Assembly (NCBI RefSeq): GCF_022749515.1
Contig: NZ_CP094242.1
Location: forward strand, 1,364,001-1,428,000
Length of the DNA: 64,000 nt
DNA from: Morococcus cerebrosus
GTDB taxonomy: Bacteria; Pseudomonadota; Gammaproteobacteria; Burkholderiales; Neisseriaceae
Direction of reading: 5' to 3'
Shown here: in pieces, positions 15,891 through 24,828 of the stretch
Numbering within the stretch: the first letter of the stretch is position 1
How the letters are laid out: every line of letters begins with the position of its first letter
The notes under the pieces: generated by a model
Seen by the model: only the letters and a program-made list of their open reading frames with translations
Told to the model about the DNA's origin: nothing
Databases searched by the model: none
Translations under genes and position numbers: made by a program

Positions 15891-16505
15891 CTATTTTTTG
15901 TATGGCCAAAAATTTTTAGAAGTTCTAAGAACTGTATACCAATTTTTCACTTGAGAGTTATTATTTTCCTCTTCAGTGTCATGATTCTCCATTTGAAATT
16001 TATTATTCTTCAGTTTAATTTTTTTATTTTTCTGTTTTATATTATTTTTCTGTTTTATATAAAGAGTAAGTATTCCACTATCTTCTTTACAAATAGCTAT
16101 AAATTCAATATGTTCACTCTTCAATAAATTGGTATTTTTAGATTTAAATTTTATTATTCCAAAATTTGGAATAATGATTTTTGTAGTATTTAATTTTATT
16201 TTCGTTATATCTAAAAATAGATACCTAGGAATTTTATTACTTAACTTATAACACTCAATATAGTGTTTTATTTGATCAGGTACATTTTCCATCGAGTCAT
16301 AAATTTGGCATTGCTCTGCATCTTTTAATAAATTTTTATAAGGGAAACGTAGCTCATTCCAATTTTGTTTATTGTTAAGTATTTGTTTATTACTAAGCAA
16401 TATATTTGAAAATTTTTTAATTATTTCAAATAAATATTCTAATTCATCTTCCTGTTTTGAATCTAACGTTGATAAGATTGTATGTCTAGATAAAATAGGC
16501 TTCAT
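15891..16505 (-). CDS. AT-rich hypothetical protein, probably acquired
   Basis: A 204-residue lysine-, asparagine- and isoleucine-rich protein, far more AT-rich than its neighbours. No domain is recognised. The first half is predicted helical (DELEYLFEIIKKFSNILLSNK); the middle has beta-like strands (KIKLNTTKIIIPNFGIIKFK, then HIEFIAICKEDSGILTLYIK), and the end is a charged, low-complexity run. It has no signal peptide. It sits between iscS and the 42-residue gene, followed about 110 bases later by that gene. The composition suggests recent transfer, and its position beside a toxin-antitoxin pair makes a defence role conceivable but unproven. Confidence 0.65.
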   Translation of the reverse strand: MKPILSRHTILSTLDSKQEDELEYLFEIIKKFSNILLSNKQILNNKQNWNELRFPYKNLLKDAEQCQIYDSMENVPDQIKHYIECYKLSNKIPRYLFLDITKIKLNTTKIIIPNFGIIKFKSKNTNLLKSEHIEFIAICKEDSGILTLYIKQKNNIKQKNKKIKLKNNKFQMENHDTEEENNNSQVKNWYTVLRTSKNFWPYKK

Positions 16506-16526
16506 AATTATTATCTATTTCTATAT

Positions 16527-16569
16527 AGGTCGTCTGAAAAGGTCCCTTGCTATTTTCAGACGACCTTTT
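16527..16569. terminator. Uptake-sequence hairpin after iscS
   Basis: AGGTCGTCTGAAAA and TTTTCAGACGACCTTTT form a stem directly past the iscS stop codon, so iscR-iscS is likely a separate transcript from the downstream genes. Confidence 0.7.
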
Positions 16570-16576
16570 CTCTCAA

Positions 16577-17791
16577 TCAATGCGCTGCCCATTCAATTGA
16601 GTTCAAATCAATCCCGTCTTTGAACATTTCCCACAACGGCGACAGTTCGCGCAGTTTGCCGATTTTGGATTTGATCAGTTCTGCCGCAAACTGTACTTCT
16701 TCTTCGGTGGTCATGCGGCCGAAGGTGATGCGCAGGGATGAGTGCGCCAGTTCGTCGTTGCGGCCGAGCGCGCGCAGGACGTAGCTGGGTTCGAGCGAGG
16801 CGGAGGTGCAGGCGGAGCCGCTGGATACAGCGAGTTCTTTCACCGCCATAATCAGGCTTTCACCTTCGACGAAGTTGAAGCTGACGTTCAGGTTGTTCGG
16901 GGCGCGGTGTTCGAGGTCGCCGTTGATATAGACTTCTTCGATGCCTTCGATGCCTTTGAGGAAGATGTCGCGCAGTTTGCGGTAGTGCGCCATGTCTTGC
17001 TCGAGTTCTTCTTTGGCGATGCGGAAGGCTTCGCCCATGCCGACGATTTGGTGGGTAGGCAGGGTGCCGCTGCGGAAGCCGCGTTCGTGGCCGCCGCCGT
17101 GCATTTGGGCTTCGAGGCGGACGCGGGGTTTGCGGCGGACGTACAGTGCGCCGATGCCTTTGGGGCCGTATACTTTATGACCGGACATGGACAGCAGGTC
17201 GATTTTGGCGGCTTCAACGTCAACAGGCACTTTGCCGCAGGCTTGGGCGGCATCGACGTGGAAGATGATTTTGCGTTCGCGGCAGATTTCGCCGATGGCG
17301 GGAATGTCTTGCACTACGCCGATTTCGTTGTTCACCCACATCACGGAAATCAGGATGGTGTCGTCGCGGATGGCGGCTTTGAGTTCTTCCAAATCGATCA
17401 AACCGTTTTCTTGTACGCCGAGGTAAGTTACTTCAAAACCTTGGCGTTCGAGTTCGCGCATGGTGTCGAGCACGGCTTTGTGTTCGGTTTTGACGGTGAT
17501 GAGGTGTTTGCCTTTGGTTTTGTAGAAGTTTGCCGCGCCTTTGATGGCGAGGTTGTCAGACTCGGTCGCGCCGCTGGTGAAGATGATTTCTTTGGGGTCG
17601 GCGTTAATCAGGGCGGCGATGTCGGCGCGGGCTTTTTCGACAGCTTCTTCTGCTTCCCAGCCGAATGCGTGGCTGTTGGAAGCGGGGTTGCCGAAGGTTT
17701 CGGTCAGATAGGGAATCATTTTTTCGGCAACGCGTTTGTCAACGGGGGTGGTGGCGGCGTAGTCGAGATAAACGGGGGTTTTGACGGTCAT
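16577..17791 (-). CDS. iscS: Cysteine desulfurase IscS
   Basis: A 404-residue PLP enzyme that takes sulfur from cysteine and supplies IscU and tRNA thiolation. The PLP lysine is Lys206 in [12 protein letters not shown], and the persulfide-carrying cysteine is Cys328 in [14 protein letters not shown]. The N-terminal start [18 protein letters not shown] is typical. It follows iscR with a gap of about 30 bases, so the two form one operon under the IscR-regulated promoter at 18304-18336. The downstream order is disrupted: an uptake-sequence hairpin and an AT-rich gene come where iscU would be expected. Confidence 0.96.
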   Translation of the reverse strand: MTVKTPVYLDYAATTPVDKRVAEKMIPYLTETFGNPASNSHAFGWEAEEAVEKARADIAALINADPKEIIFTSGATESDNLAIKGAANFYKTKGKHLITVKTEHKAVLDTMRELERQGFEVTYLGVQENGLIDLEELKAAIRDDTILISVMWVNNEIGVVQDIPAIGEICRERKIIFHVDAAQACGKVPVDVEAAKIDLLSMSGHKVYGPKGIGALYVRRKPRVRLEAQMHGGGHERGFRSGTLPTHQIVGMGEAFRIAKEELEQDMAHYRKLRDIFLKGIEGIEEVYINGDLEHRAPNNLNVSFNFVEGESLIMAVKELAVSSGSACTSASLEPSYVLRALGRNDELAHSSLRITFGRMTTEEEVQFAAELIKSKIGKLRELSPLWEMFKDGIDLNSIEWAAH

Positions 17792-17820
17792 GGTTTGCTC
17801 TTTCTTTTTCTGTAATGTAC

Positions 17821-18267
17821 TTAATGGATATGTGTAAATTGGATGACGTGGCTGCCGTCATCGCTGTTTTTCTGTTCGATGATGCTTTGCAGGGTAACGC
17901 TGCTGAGGTAATCGTTGATGGTTTTGTTCAGGTTTTCCCAAAGGTCGTGCGTCAGACAGGGCGCGCCGTGGTGGCAGTTGGCTTTGCTGCTGCATTGGGT
18001 GGCGTCCAGCTTGTCTTCGGCGGCGGAAATGATTTGGGCGATATTGATTTGTGCGGGAGGGGCGGCGAGGATGTAGCCGCCGCCGGGGCCGCGCAGGCTT
18101 TCGACCAGCCCGGCGCGCCGCAGTTTGCTGAATAGTTGTTCGAGATAGGAAAGCGAAATACTTTGGCGTTCGCTGATGGCGCTGAGTTTGACAGCGCCGG
18201 TTTGCGCGTTCATCGCCAAATCAATCATGGCGGTAACGGCAAAACGCCCTTTTGTGGTCAGTCTCAT
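17821..18267 (-). CDS. iscR: Fe-S cluster-sensing transcriptional regulator IscR
   Basis: A 148-residue Rrf2-family regulator. The winged-helix DNA-binding part covers residues 1-65 ([36 protein letters not shown]). The [2Fe-2S] ligands Cys92, Cys98, Cys104 and His107 are all present. With its cluster, IscR represses its own operon; without it, it turns to other targets. A near-consensus type 1 binding site overlaps its promoter. It heads the iscR-iscS unit. Confidence 0.94.
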   Translation of the reverse strand: MRLTTKGRFAVTAMIDLAMNAQTGAVKLSAISERQSISLSYLEQLFSKLRRAGLVESLRGPGGGYILAAPPAQINIAQIISAAEDKLDATQCSSKANCHHGAPCLTHDLWENLNKTINDYLSSVTLQSIIEQKNSDDGSHVIQFTHIH

Positions 18268-18303
18268 GGTAGGTGCCTGTGTCGGCTTTTTTATAGTGGT
18301 GCG

Positions 18304-18336
18304 ATTGTCTAATATCTGAGTGATTCAGTCAAGTAT
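18304..18336 (-). promoter_or_regulatory. iscR promoter overlapped by an IscR type 1 site
   Basis: On the minus strand TTGACT (18327-18332) and GACAAT (18304-18309) are 17 bases apart. The 25-base stretch at 18312-18336 matches the E. coli type 1 IscR consensus (ATASYYGACT...AGTCRRSTAT) at 23 of 25 positions by my alignment and covers the -35 element. This predicts autorepression by cluster-loaded IscR. Confidence 0.75.
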
Positions 18337-18543
18337 ATTTGGGCGTCTTCCGATTGTTTGTTTAAATGGCTGGGCGAATGGATTTTTATCTGCCTAAAGA
18401 TTTCTCTTTTTTTATCTGAAACTTGAATCCGAGGTCGTCTGAAAAGTGCTATTACCCTGCTTTTGGCGGGGTTAAAACCATTTGCTTTATAATTGCGATT
18501 GATATAGATTATCTAATTCATACTAAATCATTATGGTATTGCA

Positions 18544-18582
18544 AAAGGTCGTCTGAAACCGCCCTGCCCGTTTCAGACGACC
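18544..18582. terminator. Inverted pair of DNA uptake sequences upstream of lldD
   Basis: AAGGTCGTCTGAAAC and GTTTCAGACGACC face each other around a short loop, about 40 bases before lldD. Its location suggests an attenuating or insulating hairpin, or only an uptake signal. Confidence 0.5.
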
Positions 18583-18619
18583 CAAGCCATAAGCAACCCC
18601 TTAACAGAGGCAATCAACA

Positions 18620-19792
18620 ATGAAACGCGATTTGAGCAAAATGACCTGTATCGAAGACCTGCGCCTTGTCGCCAAGCGCAAGATGCCGCGCATGTTTTAC
18701 GATTACATCGATTCAGGTTCTTGGACGGAAACCACCTACCGCGAAAACACTACGGATTTCAAAGACATCCGCTTCCGCCAAAAGGTATTAGTCAATATGG
18801 AAGGCAGAAGCTTGGAAACCAAAATGATCGGTCAGGATGTGAAAATGCCGGTGGCGATTGCGCCGACGGGCTTTACCGGCATGGCGCACGCCGACGGCGA
18901 AATCTTGGCGGCGCGGGCGGCGGAGAAGTTCGGCATTCCGTTTACCCTCTCTACCATGTCCATCTGCTCGATTGAAGACGTTGCCGAAAACACCAGCGCG
19001 CCGTTTTGGTTTCAGCTTTATGTGATGCGCGACCGCGAGTTTATGGAAAACCTGATTAAGCGCGCGAAAGATGCCAAGTGTTCGGCATTGGTTTTGACCG
19101 CCGATTTGCAGGTTTTGGGTCAACGCCACAAAGACATCAAAAACGGCCTGTCCGCGCCGCCGAAACCGACCATCGCCAATTTAATCAACCTGGCGACCAA
19201 GCCTGAATGGTGCATGAAAATGCTGAACACGGAACGCCGCACGTTCCGCAATATCGTCGGACACGCTAAAAATGTCGGCGATTTGTCTTCGCTGTCTTCA
19301 TGGACTTCCGAACAATTCGACCCGCGCCTGAGCTGGGACGACGTTGCCCGAATTAAAGATTTGTGGGGCGGCAAGCTGATTATCAAAGGTATTATGGAAC
19401 CTGAAGATGCGGAAAAAGCAGTGAAAAGCGGCGCGGACGCATTGGTCGTTTCCAACCACGGCGGCCGCCAGCTCGACGACACCATATCCGCCATCAAAGC
19501 CTTGCCCGACATCGTCAGCGCAGTCGGCAGCGACATCGAAGTGTGGATGGACAGCGGCATCCGCAGCGGTCAGGACATCCTCAAAGCATGGGCTTTGGGC
19601 GCGAAAGGCACGATGATAGGCCGCGCATTCCTCTACGGCTTGGGCGCATACGGCGAAGAAGGCGTTACCCGCGCGCTGGAAATCCTGTATAAAGAAATGG
19701 ACGTATCCATGGCGTTTACCGGCCATCGCAATATTCAGGACGTCGATGCAAGCATCCTGCAAAGCACACGCTGGCCGAATGACAAATTCTGA
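18620..19792 (+). CDS. lldD: FMN-dependent L-lactate dehydrogenase
   Basis: A 390-residue membrane-associated flavoenzyme that oxidises L-lactate to pyruvate and feeds electrons to quinone. The alpha-hydroxy-acid oxidase fold is evident from YDYIDSGSWTETTYREN, PVAIAPTGFTGMAH, the catalytic-histidine motif VSNHGGRQLD and the FMN phosphate site MDSGIRSGQDILKA...GAKGTMIGRAFLYG. The start has GAGG about 12 bases upstream. It stands alone, followed by a clear hairpin terminator. Lactate is a main carbon source of Neisseria on mucosa. Confidence 0.94.
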   Translation: MKRDLSKMTCIEDLRLVAKRKMPRMFYDYIDSGSWTETTYRENTTDFKDIRFRQKVLVNMEGRSLETKMIGQDVKMPVAIAPTGFTGMAHADGEILAARAAEKFGIPFTLSTMSICSIEDVAENTSAPFWFQLYVMRDREFMENLIKRAKDAKCSALVLTADLQVLGQRHKDIKNGLSAPPKPTIANLINLATKPEWCMKMLNTERRTFRNIVGHAKNVGDLSSLSSWTSEQFDPRLSWDDVARIKDLWGGKLIIKGIMEPEDAEKAVKSGADALVVSNHGGRQLDDTISAIKALPDIVSAVGSDIEVWMDSGIRSGQDILKAWALGAKGTMIGRAFLYGLGAYGEEGVTRALEILYKEMDVSMAFTGHRNIQDVDASILQSTRWPNDKF

Positions 19793-19807
19793 TTGCTTTG
19801 AAACATC

Positions 19808-19840
19808 AAACCGGCGGTTAAACAAATTAACCGCCGGTTT
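19808..19840 (+). terminator. Rho-independent terminator after lldD
   Basis: A 14-bp stem (AAACCGGCGGTTAA and its complement) closed by a small loop and ending in TTT, 16 bases past the stop codon. Confidence 0.85.
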
Positions 19841-19861
19841 GATATTCTAAAATTGCAGAAG

Positions 19862-21080
19862 GAGACCTTTGCAAAATTCCCCAAAATCCCCTAAATTCAC
19901 ACCAAGACATTTAGGGGATTTTCCATGAGCACCTTCTTCCGGCAAACCGCACAAGCCATGATCGCCAAACACATCGACCGCTTCCCATTATTGAAGTTGG
20001 ATCAGGTGATTGATTGGCAACCGATCGAACAATACCTGAATCGTCAAAGAGCCCGTTACCTTCGAGACCACCGCGGCCGTCCCGCCTATCCACTGTTGTC
20101 CATGTTCAAAGCCGTCCTGCTCGGACAATGGCACAGCCTCTCCGATCCCGAACTCGAACACAGTCTCATCACCCGCATCGATTTCAACCTATTTTGCCGT
20201 TTTGACGAACTGAGCATCCCCGATTACAGCACCTTATGCCGCTACCGCAACTGGCTGGCGCAAGACGACACCCTGTCCGAATTGCTGGAACTGATTAACC
20301 GCCAACTGACCGAAAAAAACCTAAAAGTAGAGAAAGCATCCGCCGCCGTCATTGACGCCACCATTATTCAGACCGCCGGCAGCAAACAGCGTCAGGCCAT
20401 AGAAGTCGATGAAGAAGGACAAGTCAGCGGCCAAACCACACCGAGTAAAGACAAAGATGCCCGCTGGACAAAGAAAAACGGTCTCTACAAACTCGGTTAC
20501 AAACAACATACCCGTACCGATGAGGAAGGCTATATCGAGAAACTGCACATCACCCCCGCCAATACCCATGAGTGCAACCACCTGTCGCCTTTGCTGGAAG
20601 GCATTGCCGAAGGTACGACCGTCTATGCCGATAAAGGATACGACAGTGCGGAAAACCGGCAACATCTGAAAGAACATCGGTTGCTGGACGGCATTATGCG
20701 CAAAGCCCACCGCAACCGTCCGCTGACGGAAGCGCAAACCAAACGCAACCGATATTTGTCGAAGACCCGTTATGTGGTCGAGCAAAGCTTTGGTACGCTG
20801 CACCGTAAATTCCGCTACGCCCGGGCAGCCTATTTTGGTCTGCTCAAAGTGAGTGCGCAAAGCCATCTGAAGGCGATGTGTTTAAACCTGTTGAAAGCGG
20901 CTAACAGGCTAAGTGTGCCTGTTGCCGCCTAAAAGGCGGCCCGGATGCCTGATTATCGGGTATTCGGGGAGGATTAAGGGGATATTTGGGTAAAATCAGG
21001 AGCAATTAGGGGCGGAAATAGACGAAAACCTGTGTTTGGGTTTCGGCTGTCGGGGGGAAGGGCTTTTTTGCAAAGGTCTC
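19862..21080 (+). mobile_element. IS1106-like insertion sequence (IS5 family), copy A
   Basis: A 1219-bp element with inverted ends GAGACCTTTGCAAAA at both termini. It is flanked by the direct repeat AGAAG on each side (19857-19861 and 21081-21085), a target duplication. It carries one intact transposase gene. An identical-length copy in the opposite orientation lies at 35161-36379 with the same transposase protein sequence. Confidence 0.9.
19925..20932 (+). CDS. IS5-family transposase (IS1106-like)
   Basis: A 335-residue DDE transposase. The N-terminal DUF772-type domain includes YPLLSMFKAVLLGQWHSLSD and PDYSTLCRYRNWL. The first catalytic Asp lies in AAVIDATII, the second in VYADKGYDS, and the Glu in YVVEQSFGTLHRKFRY. 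The gene is complete with no frameshift and fills most of the element. The protein is identical to that of copy B, so both are probably recent insertions and potentially active. Confidence 0.93.
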   Translation: MSTFFRQTAQAMIAKHIDRFPLLKLDQVIDWQPIEQYLNRQRARYLRDHRGRPAYPLLSMFKAVLLGQWHSLSDPELEHSLITRIDFNLFCRFDELSIPDYSTLCRYRNWLAQDDTLSELLELINRQLTEKNLKVEKASAAVIDATIIQTAGSKQRQAIEVDEEGQVSGQTTPSKDKDARWTKKNGLYKLGYKQHTRTDEEGYIEKLHITPANTHECNHLSPLLEGIAEGTTVYADKGYDSAENRQHLKEHRLLDGIMRKAHRNRPLTEAQTKRNRYLSKTRYVVEQSFGTLHRKFRYARAAYFGLLKVSAQSHLKAMCLNLLKAANRLSVPVAA

Positions 21081-21146
21081 AGAAGATAAGGTTTTCAGAC
21101 GACCTTAATTGGGTTTCTCCTAAACTGACCGGTCGTCTGAAAGTGT

Positions 21147-21929
21147 TTATGCAATACGTTGGCGCATTTGCTCAAAGAGGCATACCGTTGCCGCCATGGC
21201 GACGTTTAACGACTCGGTCTGTCCCAGCATCGGGATTCTGACGCTGCCGTCGACTTTTTCCAAAATTTCCCGACTCACGCCGCTGCCTTCATTGCCGAAA
21301 ACCCAAGCACAATGAGCGTTTAAATCCAGTTGGTACAAATCGGAAGGATTGCGCCCGTCCAAAGCGGTTGCCCATATTTTGTCCTGATAAGCATCCAGCC
21401 ATTGCGGTAGAAAAACGCGGCTGTATATGTTCAACAGAAAATGCGCTCCCATACCCGCCCGCAATACCTTGGGCGACCAAATATCAACGCAGTCATTACC
21501 CAACACAATCTGCTTGACGCCCGAAGCTGCTGCGCTGCGTAAAACCGTACCGACATTGCCTGGATCTTGCAGTCTATCCAACACGACGCAATCGCCGCTT
21601 AAAGGCAAATCATCTTGCGGCGGAATCTCTATCCAAGTCATCACATCATCGGCGTCATTCAGACTGGTGATTTTAGACAAGGCTTCGTTTCCGACCCAAG
21701 TAATACAATCCTCATCCAAGCTGCTGATTAAATCTCGGATTTCAGAATGCGTGTTTTTACTTTCGGGCAAATACACTTGTTTGGGCGTATATCCCGCCTC
21801 TAAATAGACCTGCAAAAGATGCACGCCTTCCAACACGGTTTGCCCGTATTCACGGCGTGCTTTAGATTGTGTCAGCAGCTTGGACAAATGCTTGAGCTGC
21901 TCGTTTTGCGCGGAGGTAATCAATTTCAT
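21147..21929 (-). CDS. TrmH/SpoU-family RNA 2'-O-methyltransferase
   Basis: A SPOUT methyltransferase of about 260 residues that probably methylates rRNA or tRNA ribose. The N-terminal substrate-binding domain (ITSAQNEQLKHLSKLL, TVLEGVHLLQ) is followed by the SAM-binding knot with its three motifs: DRLQDPGNVGTVLRSA, VFGNEGSGVS and IPMLGQTESLNVAMAA. The start at 21929 (MKLITSAQ) fits the family; an ATG nine bases upstream adds MRH. The specific target nucleotide cannot be read from sequence. Confidence 0.88.
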   Translation of the reverse strand: MKLITSAQNEQLKHLSKLLTQSKARREYGQTVLEGVHLLQVYLEAGYTPKQVYLPESKNTHSEIRDLISSLDEDCITWVGNEALSKITSLNDADDVMTWIEIPPQDDLPLSGDCVVLDRLQDPGNVGTVLRSAAASGVKQIVLGNDCVDIWSPKVLRAGMGAHFLLNIYSRVFLPQWLDAYQDKIWATALDGRNPSDLYQLDLNAHCAWVFGNEGSGVSREILEKVDGSVRIPMLGQTESLNVAMAATVCLFEQMRQRIA

Positions 21930-22115
21930 GTGCCGCATTATATAGCGGATTCAAATAAAAAAGATACAGAAAGGCAGCCGCACGATACCGTTCGACTTTT
22001 TTCAAACCGCTTTTTCAGACGACCTCAAGATGCATCCGTTCAAAAATAAAACCCCTGCCCGAATAGCTCGGGAAGGGATTTCTCTACTTGATGGAAATCT
22101 GTCTCTATATGCAGT

Positions 22116-22691
22116 TTAGTGGACGATGGAATCCTGTTGAACCTGCATTTCAGTTCGAACCGTAGTCTGACTCACACCTTTTTCGTTCTTTATCGATTCA
22201 GGTAATACCACAGCGTCCGAAGCATTTTTAACAGCTGGATTAGCCACTACGGACACTATATTTTCCTGTTGTGCTTTGGTTTCAACAGCTTTTTCTGCGA
22301 CCATATCTGCTGATCCAACACTTTGCATTTGCGGAGCAAATTGCCATACGGCTACGGCAACTGCAGCAACGCTGGCAGCAACGGCGAAAGATTTAAAGAA
22401 GGAATTGTTTGCAGCTTGAACACCCTTAGCAGACATCGCTGCGGCAACTTCAGCCTTATGACGTTGCTTATGTTCTTCGCTGATTTCAGCAAGCGTAGCA
22501 GTAAATGCTGCGCTTTGCATGAAATCCGCATCACGCCCCGTACCTGCTTTATAGCGCATGTAATCGCCAATCAGATGGTACTCGTACCACGCTTCGGCAG
22601 CGGCATCGTCGGACAACAGACGATCAAGCATCTCTTCAGATACATCGTCGTTATCCATCAACATGGAGATATATTCGTGTGTTGTGTTCAT
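22116..22691 (-). CDS. Anti-sigma-E factor, RseA/MseR-like
   Basis: A 191-residue protein directly downstream of rpoE. The N-terminal cytoplasmic domain resembles the RseA N-terminal domain (EYISMLMDNDDVSEEMLDRLL, AEAWYEYHLIGDYMR), which binds sigma-E. A single hydrophobic segment (FFKSFAVAASVAAVAVAVW) anchors it, followed by a periplasmic tail of low complexity. I chose the ATG at 22691; the frame is open to 22715. In other Neisseria the equivalent protein (MseR) responds to redox conditions; this cannot be judged here. Confidence 0.8.
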   Translation of the reverse strand: MNTTHEYISMLMDNDDVSEEMLDRLLSDDAAAEAWYEYHLIGDYMRYKAGTGRDADFMQSAAFTATLAEISEEHKQRHKAEVAAAMSAKGVQAANNSFFKSFAVAASVAAVAVAVWQFAPQMQSVGSADMVAEKAVETKAQQENIVSVVANPAVKNASDAVVLPESIKNEKGVSQTTVRTEMQVQQDSIVH

Positions 22692-22708
22692 AGTTATTAC
22701 CATTTTTA

Positions 22709-23308
22709 TTACCACCTTTGATTTTCAGAAGTTTCCAGCAACGGCCTCAAATCTTTTGCTATCACTTCCCGTGCCCTGAAAATACGGGATCTAACCGTCC
22801 CTATCGGGCAATCCATAATCGTGGCGATTTCCTCGTAAGACAAACCGTCCATTTCCCGCAAGGTAATGGCTTTGCGTAAGTCCTCGGGCAAATGCGAAAT
22901 TGTTGATTCGACTGTTTGCAGGATTTCCCGATTGATCATCTCAGCTTCCGGCGTATGGTAATCCGCAATCTGATCCGACAAATCCAGAATATCCCCATCT
23001 TCATTGGCAGCCTCTGCACTGACGAACGGCTGCTTTCCTGATGTTACTAAGAAATTTTTGGCAGTATTGATAGCAATCCGGTACAGCCAGGTATAAAACG
23101 CGCTCTCGCTACGAAAATTCGGCAAGGCACGGTAAGCCCTGATCATTGCCTCTTGCGCCACATCGTTGACTTCGTGTTCGTCTTTGACAAAACGGGAAAT
23201 CAATCTGATGAGCCGACGCTGATATTTGGACATCAGCATCTCGAATGCTTTTTGTTCGCCTTTCTGCGCGCGCTCTACCAAGACCTGATCAATCTGGCGA
23301 TCATTCAT
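22709..23308 (-). CDS. rpoE: RNA polymerase sigma factor RpoE (sigma-24)
   Basis: A 199-residue ECF sigma factor. Region 2 is seen in FEMLMSKYQRRLIRLISRFVKDEHEVNDVAQEA and the -10-recognition stretch FYTWLYRIAINTAKNFL; region 4 ends with EEIATIMDCPIGTVRSRIFRARE. It controls envelope or redox stress genes, depending on the species. The gene is followed within 20 bases by its anti-sigma factor, the usual coupled arrangement. Confidence 0.93.
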   Translation of the reverse strand: MNDRQIDQVLVERAQKGEQKAFEMLMSKYQRRLIRLISRFVKDEHEVNDVAQEAMIRAYRALPNFRSESAFYTWLYRIAINTAKNFLVTSGKQPFVSAEAANEDGDILDLSDQIADYHTPEAEMINREILQTVESTISHLPEDLRKAITLREMDGLSYEEIATIMDCPIGTVRSRIFRAREVIAKDLRPLLETSENQRW

Positions 23309-23391
23309 ATTTTACCTTTTTATAATAACTGCATTATAAGCTATAAAGTAGTAAAGCGTGCTGTGCCAGTTAAAGACAGCTATTGCCGCAT

Positions 23392-24735
23392 TTAGTTCCA
23401 TTTATATCTCAAAAATTTTCCATAAACCGGTAAAAAACCGTCAATCCCTTGAAAATCGTGGCTTACCGTAAGGTTAACAATAGCAATGCAGTTTCCGTCA
23501 GTATTTGTGATAATCGGCCAGCATTTTCTGACGAACGGTACAATATGGTTTTCCTGCAACATTTTCTTAACGTTTTTATACAAAAAACCTACATTCATCA
23601 TATCATCACTACCCGCCGTCCGAATGATTCCTTCTTCTTCCAAGACCGATTCCGGCAATCCGTTGCGGTGTGGCACCAGAAAAAAACCGTTTTCTTGGAG
23701 AATATCTTTCAGACGACCTCTGACTTCTTTTCCCTTTATCCAATCCGCGTCCGCAAACTGGTTTTGTTTCAATATGAATAAAAAATCCCGGTATAAACAT
23801 ACCGATGTTTCGCCGAACTGCCATTGTGCAGTTTCTGCTTCCAACAGTATCCGCGCGAAATCCGCCAGCTTTCTCGGAGAACTTTCCACAATCCCATTCT
23901 CCTTAAAAAAACGCCAAAGAATCCGGCTGCGGCGTGCTTCGCTGAATGTCTGCCAACGGCTGACTTGGAAACGCCCGCTTTGGCAAACCGTCTGATAATC
24001 CGCATCGACAACTTCGTCCAAAATCGCCAAATCGGTTTGCAAAGAACGAATGTTGGCACAAACATGACGATCGAAATTCGGAATGCGCTCCCGCCAAACC
24101 GGCAACGCTTCGTAACGCATCCAATTCCTTAAAAAGGCAGTATCGGCGTTACTTTCGTCTTCAATGTTCGGCAGGTTGCAGGCAGCGGCGTAGCTTTCCA
24201 ATTCTTTTCGAGAAAACGTCAGCAGCGGCCGCCAAATTTGCGTTCCCTCATCCAGCTTGCGCCATTGTGGCATGGCGGCAAGTGCTTTAATGCCGCCGCC
24301 GCGAACCGCCGCGAGCATGAATGTTTCAATTTGGTCATCCTGATGGTGCGCCAACGCGATGACACCAGAGGGGTCGTCTGAAAACGCCTGATAACGTGCT
24401 TTCCGTGCGGCGGCTTCGATTCCCAACCCGTCTTTTTTGACTTCAACTTTTACGCTTCTGAACGGCACATTCCATTCTTGGCATAAGCGTGTGCAAAACA
24501 CCAGCCAGTCATCCGCATTGCGGCTCAATCCGTGATGAACGTGCAAAGCGTGTACATTCAAACCAAGCTCTTCCCGCAAACACGCGAGCATATGCAGCAA
24601 CACCACCGAATCCAAACCGCCGCTCAATCCGACCGTTACCGTACAACCATCAGGAAGCGAACGCGCCGAAAGACGCAGGGTTTCCAACAAACTGCGGCAT
24701 TGAGGCGGAAGGTTTTCAGACGACGTCGGGTTCAT
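23392..24735 (-). CDS. tilS: tRNA(Ile)-lysidine synthase TilS
   Basis: Converts C34 of the CAU-anticodon tRNA(Ile) to lysidine so that it reads AUA. The N-type ATP pyrophosphatase motif SGGLDS is at residues 38-43 of the 447-residue product, followed by HVHHGLS and the AHHQDDQIETF motif. The C-terminal TilS-specific domains follow. I chose MNPTSSENLPP at 24735; an upstream ATG at 24762 adds nine residues. Two uptake sequences lie inside the gene, one coding for the first residues (TSSEN) and one for GRLKD near residue 350. It is transcribed after accA, past a terminator. Confidence 0.9.
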   Translation of the reverse strand: MNPTSSENLPPQCRSLLETLRLSARSLPDGCTVTVGLSGGLDSVVLLHMLACLREELGLNVHALHVHHGLSRNADDWLVFCTRLCQEWNVPFRSVKVEVKKDGLGIEAAARKARYQAFSDDPSGVIALAHHQDDQIETFMLAAVRGGGIKALAAMPQWRKLDEGTQIWRPLLTFSRKELESYAAACNLPNIEDESNADTAFLRNWMRYEALPVWRERIPNFDRHVCANIRSLQTDLAILDEVVDADYQTVCQSGRFQVSRWQTFSEARRSRILWRFFKENGIVESSPRKLADFARILLEAETAQWQFGETSVCLYRDFLFILKQNQFADADWIKGKEVRGRLKDILQENGFFLVPHRNGLPESVLEEEGIIRTAGSDDMMNVGFLYKNVKKMLQENHIVPFVRKCWPIITNTDGNCIAIVNLTVSHDFQGIDGFLPVYGKFLRYKWN

Positions 24736-24778
24736 ATGGCGTAATCTATATTGTGTCGGCAAGGCAAGTTCTTAGAAA

Positions 24779-24816
24779 TGAAAAAGCAGGCAGGGGGGCT
24801 TCTGCCTGCTTTTCTG
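24779..24816 (-). terminator. Rho-independent terminator after accA
   Basis: On the minus strand AAAAGCAGGCAG pairs with CTGCCTGCTTTTT, with a T-run, 13 bases past the accA stop codon. Confidence 0.85.
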
Positions 24817-24828
24817 CACATTAATTGT

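Noticed and set aside
16742..17815. 357-codon plus-strand frame opposite iscS
   Set aside because: Phe/Gly/Val-rich antisense shadow with no family resemblance; iscS is complete on the minus strand.
19862..21080. Composite transposon formed by the two IS1106-like copies
   Set aside because: The intervening 14 kb is mostly core genes (rpoE, accA, recD, dinB), and each copy has its own target duplication, so the block did not move as one unit.
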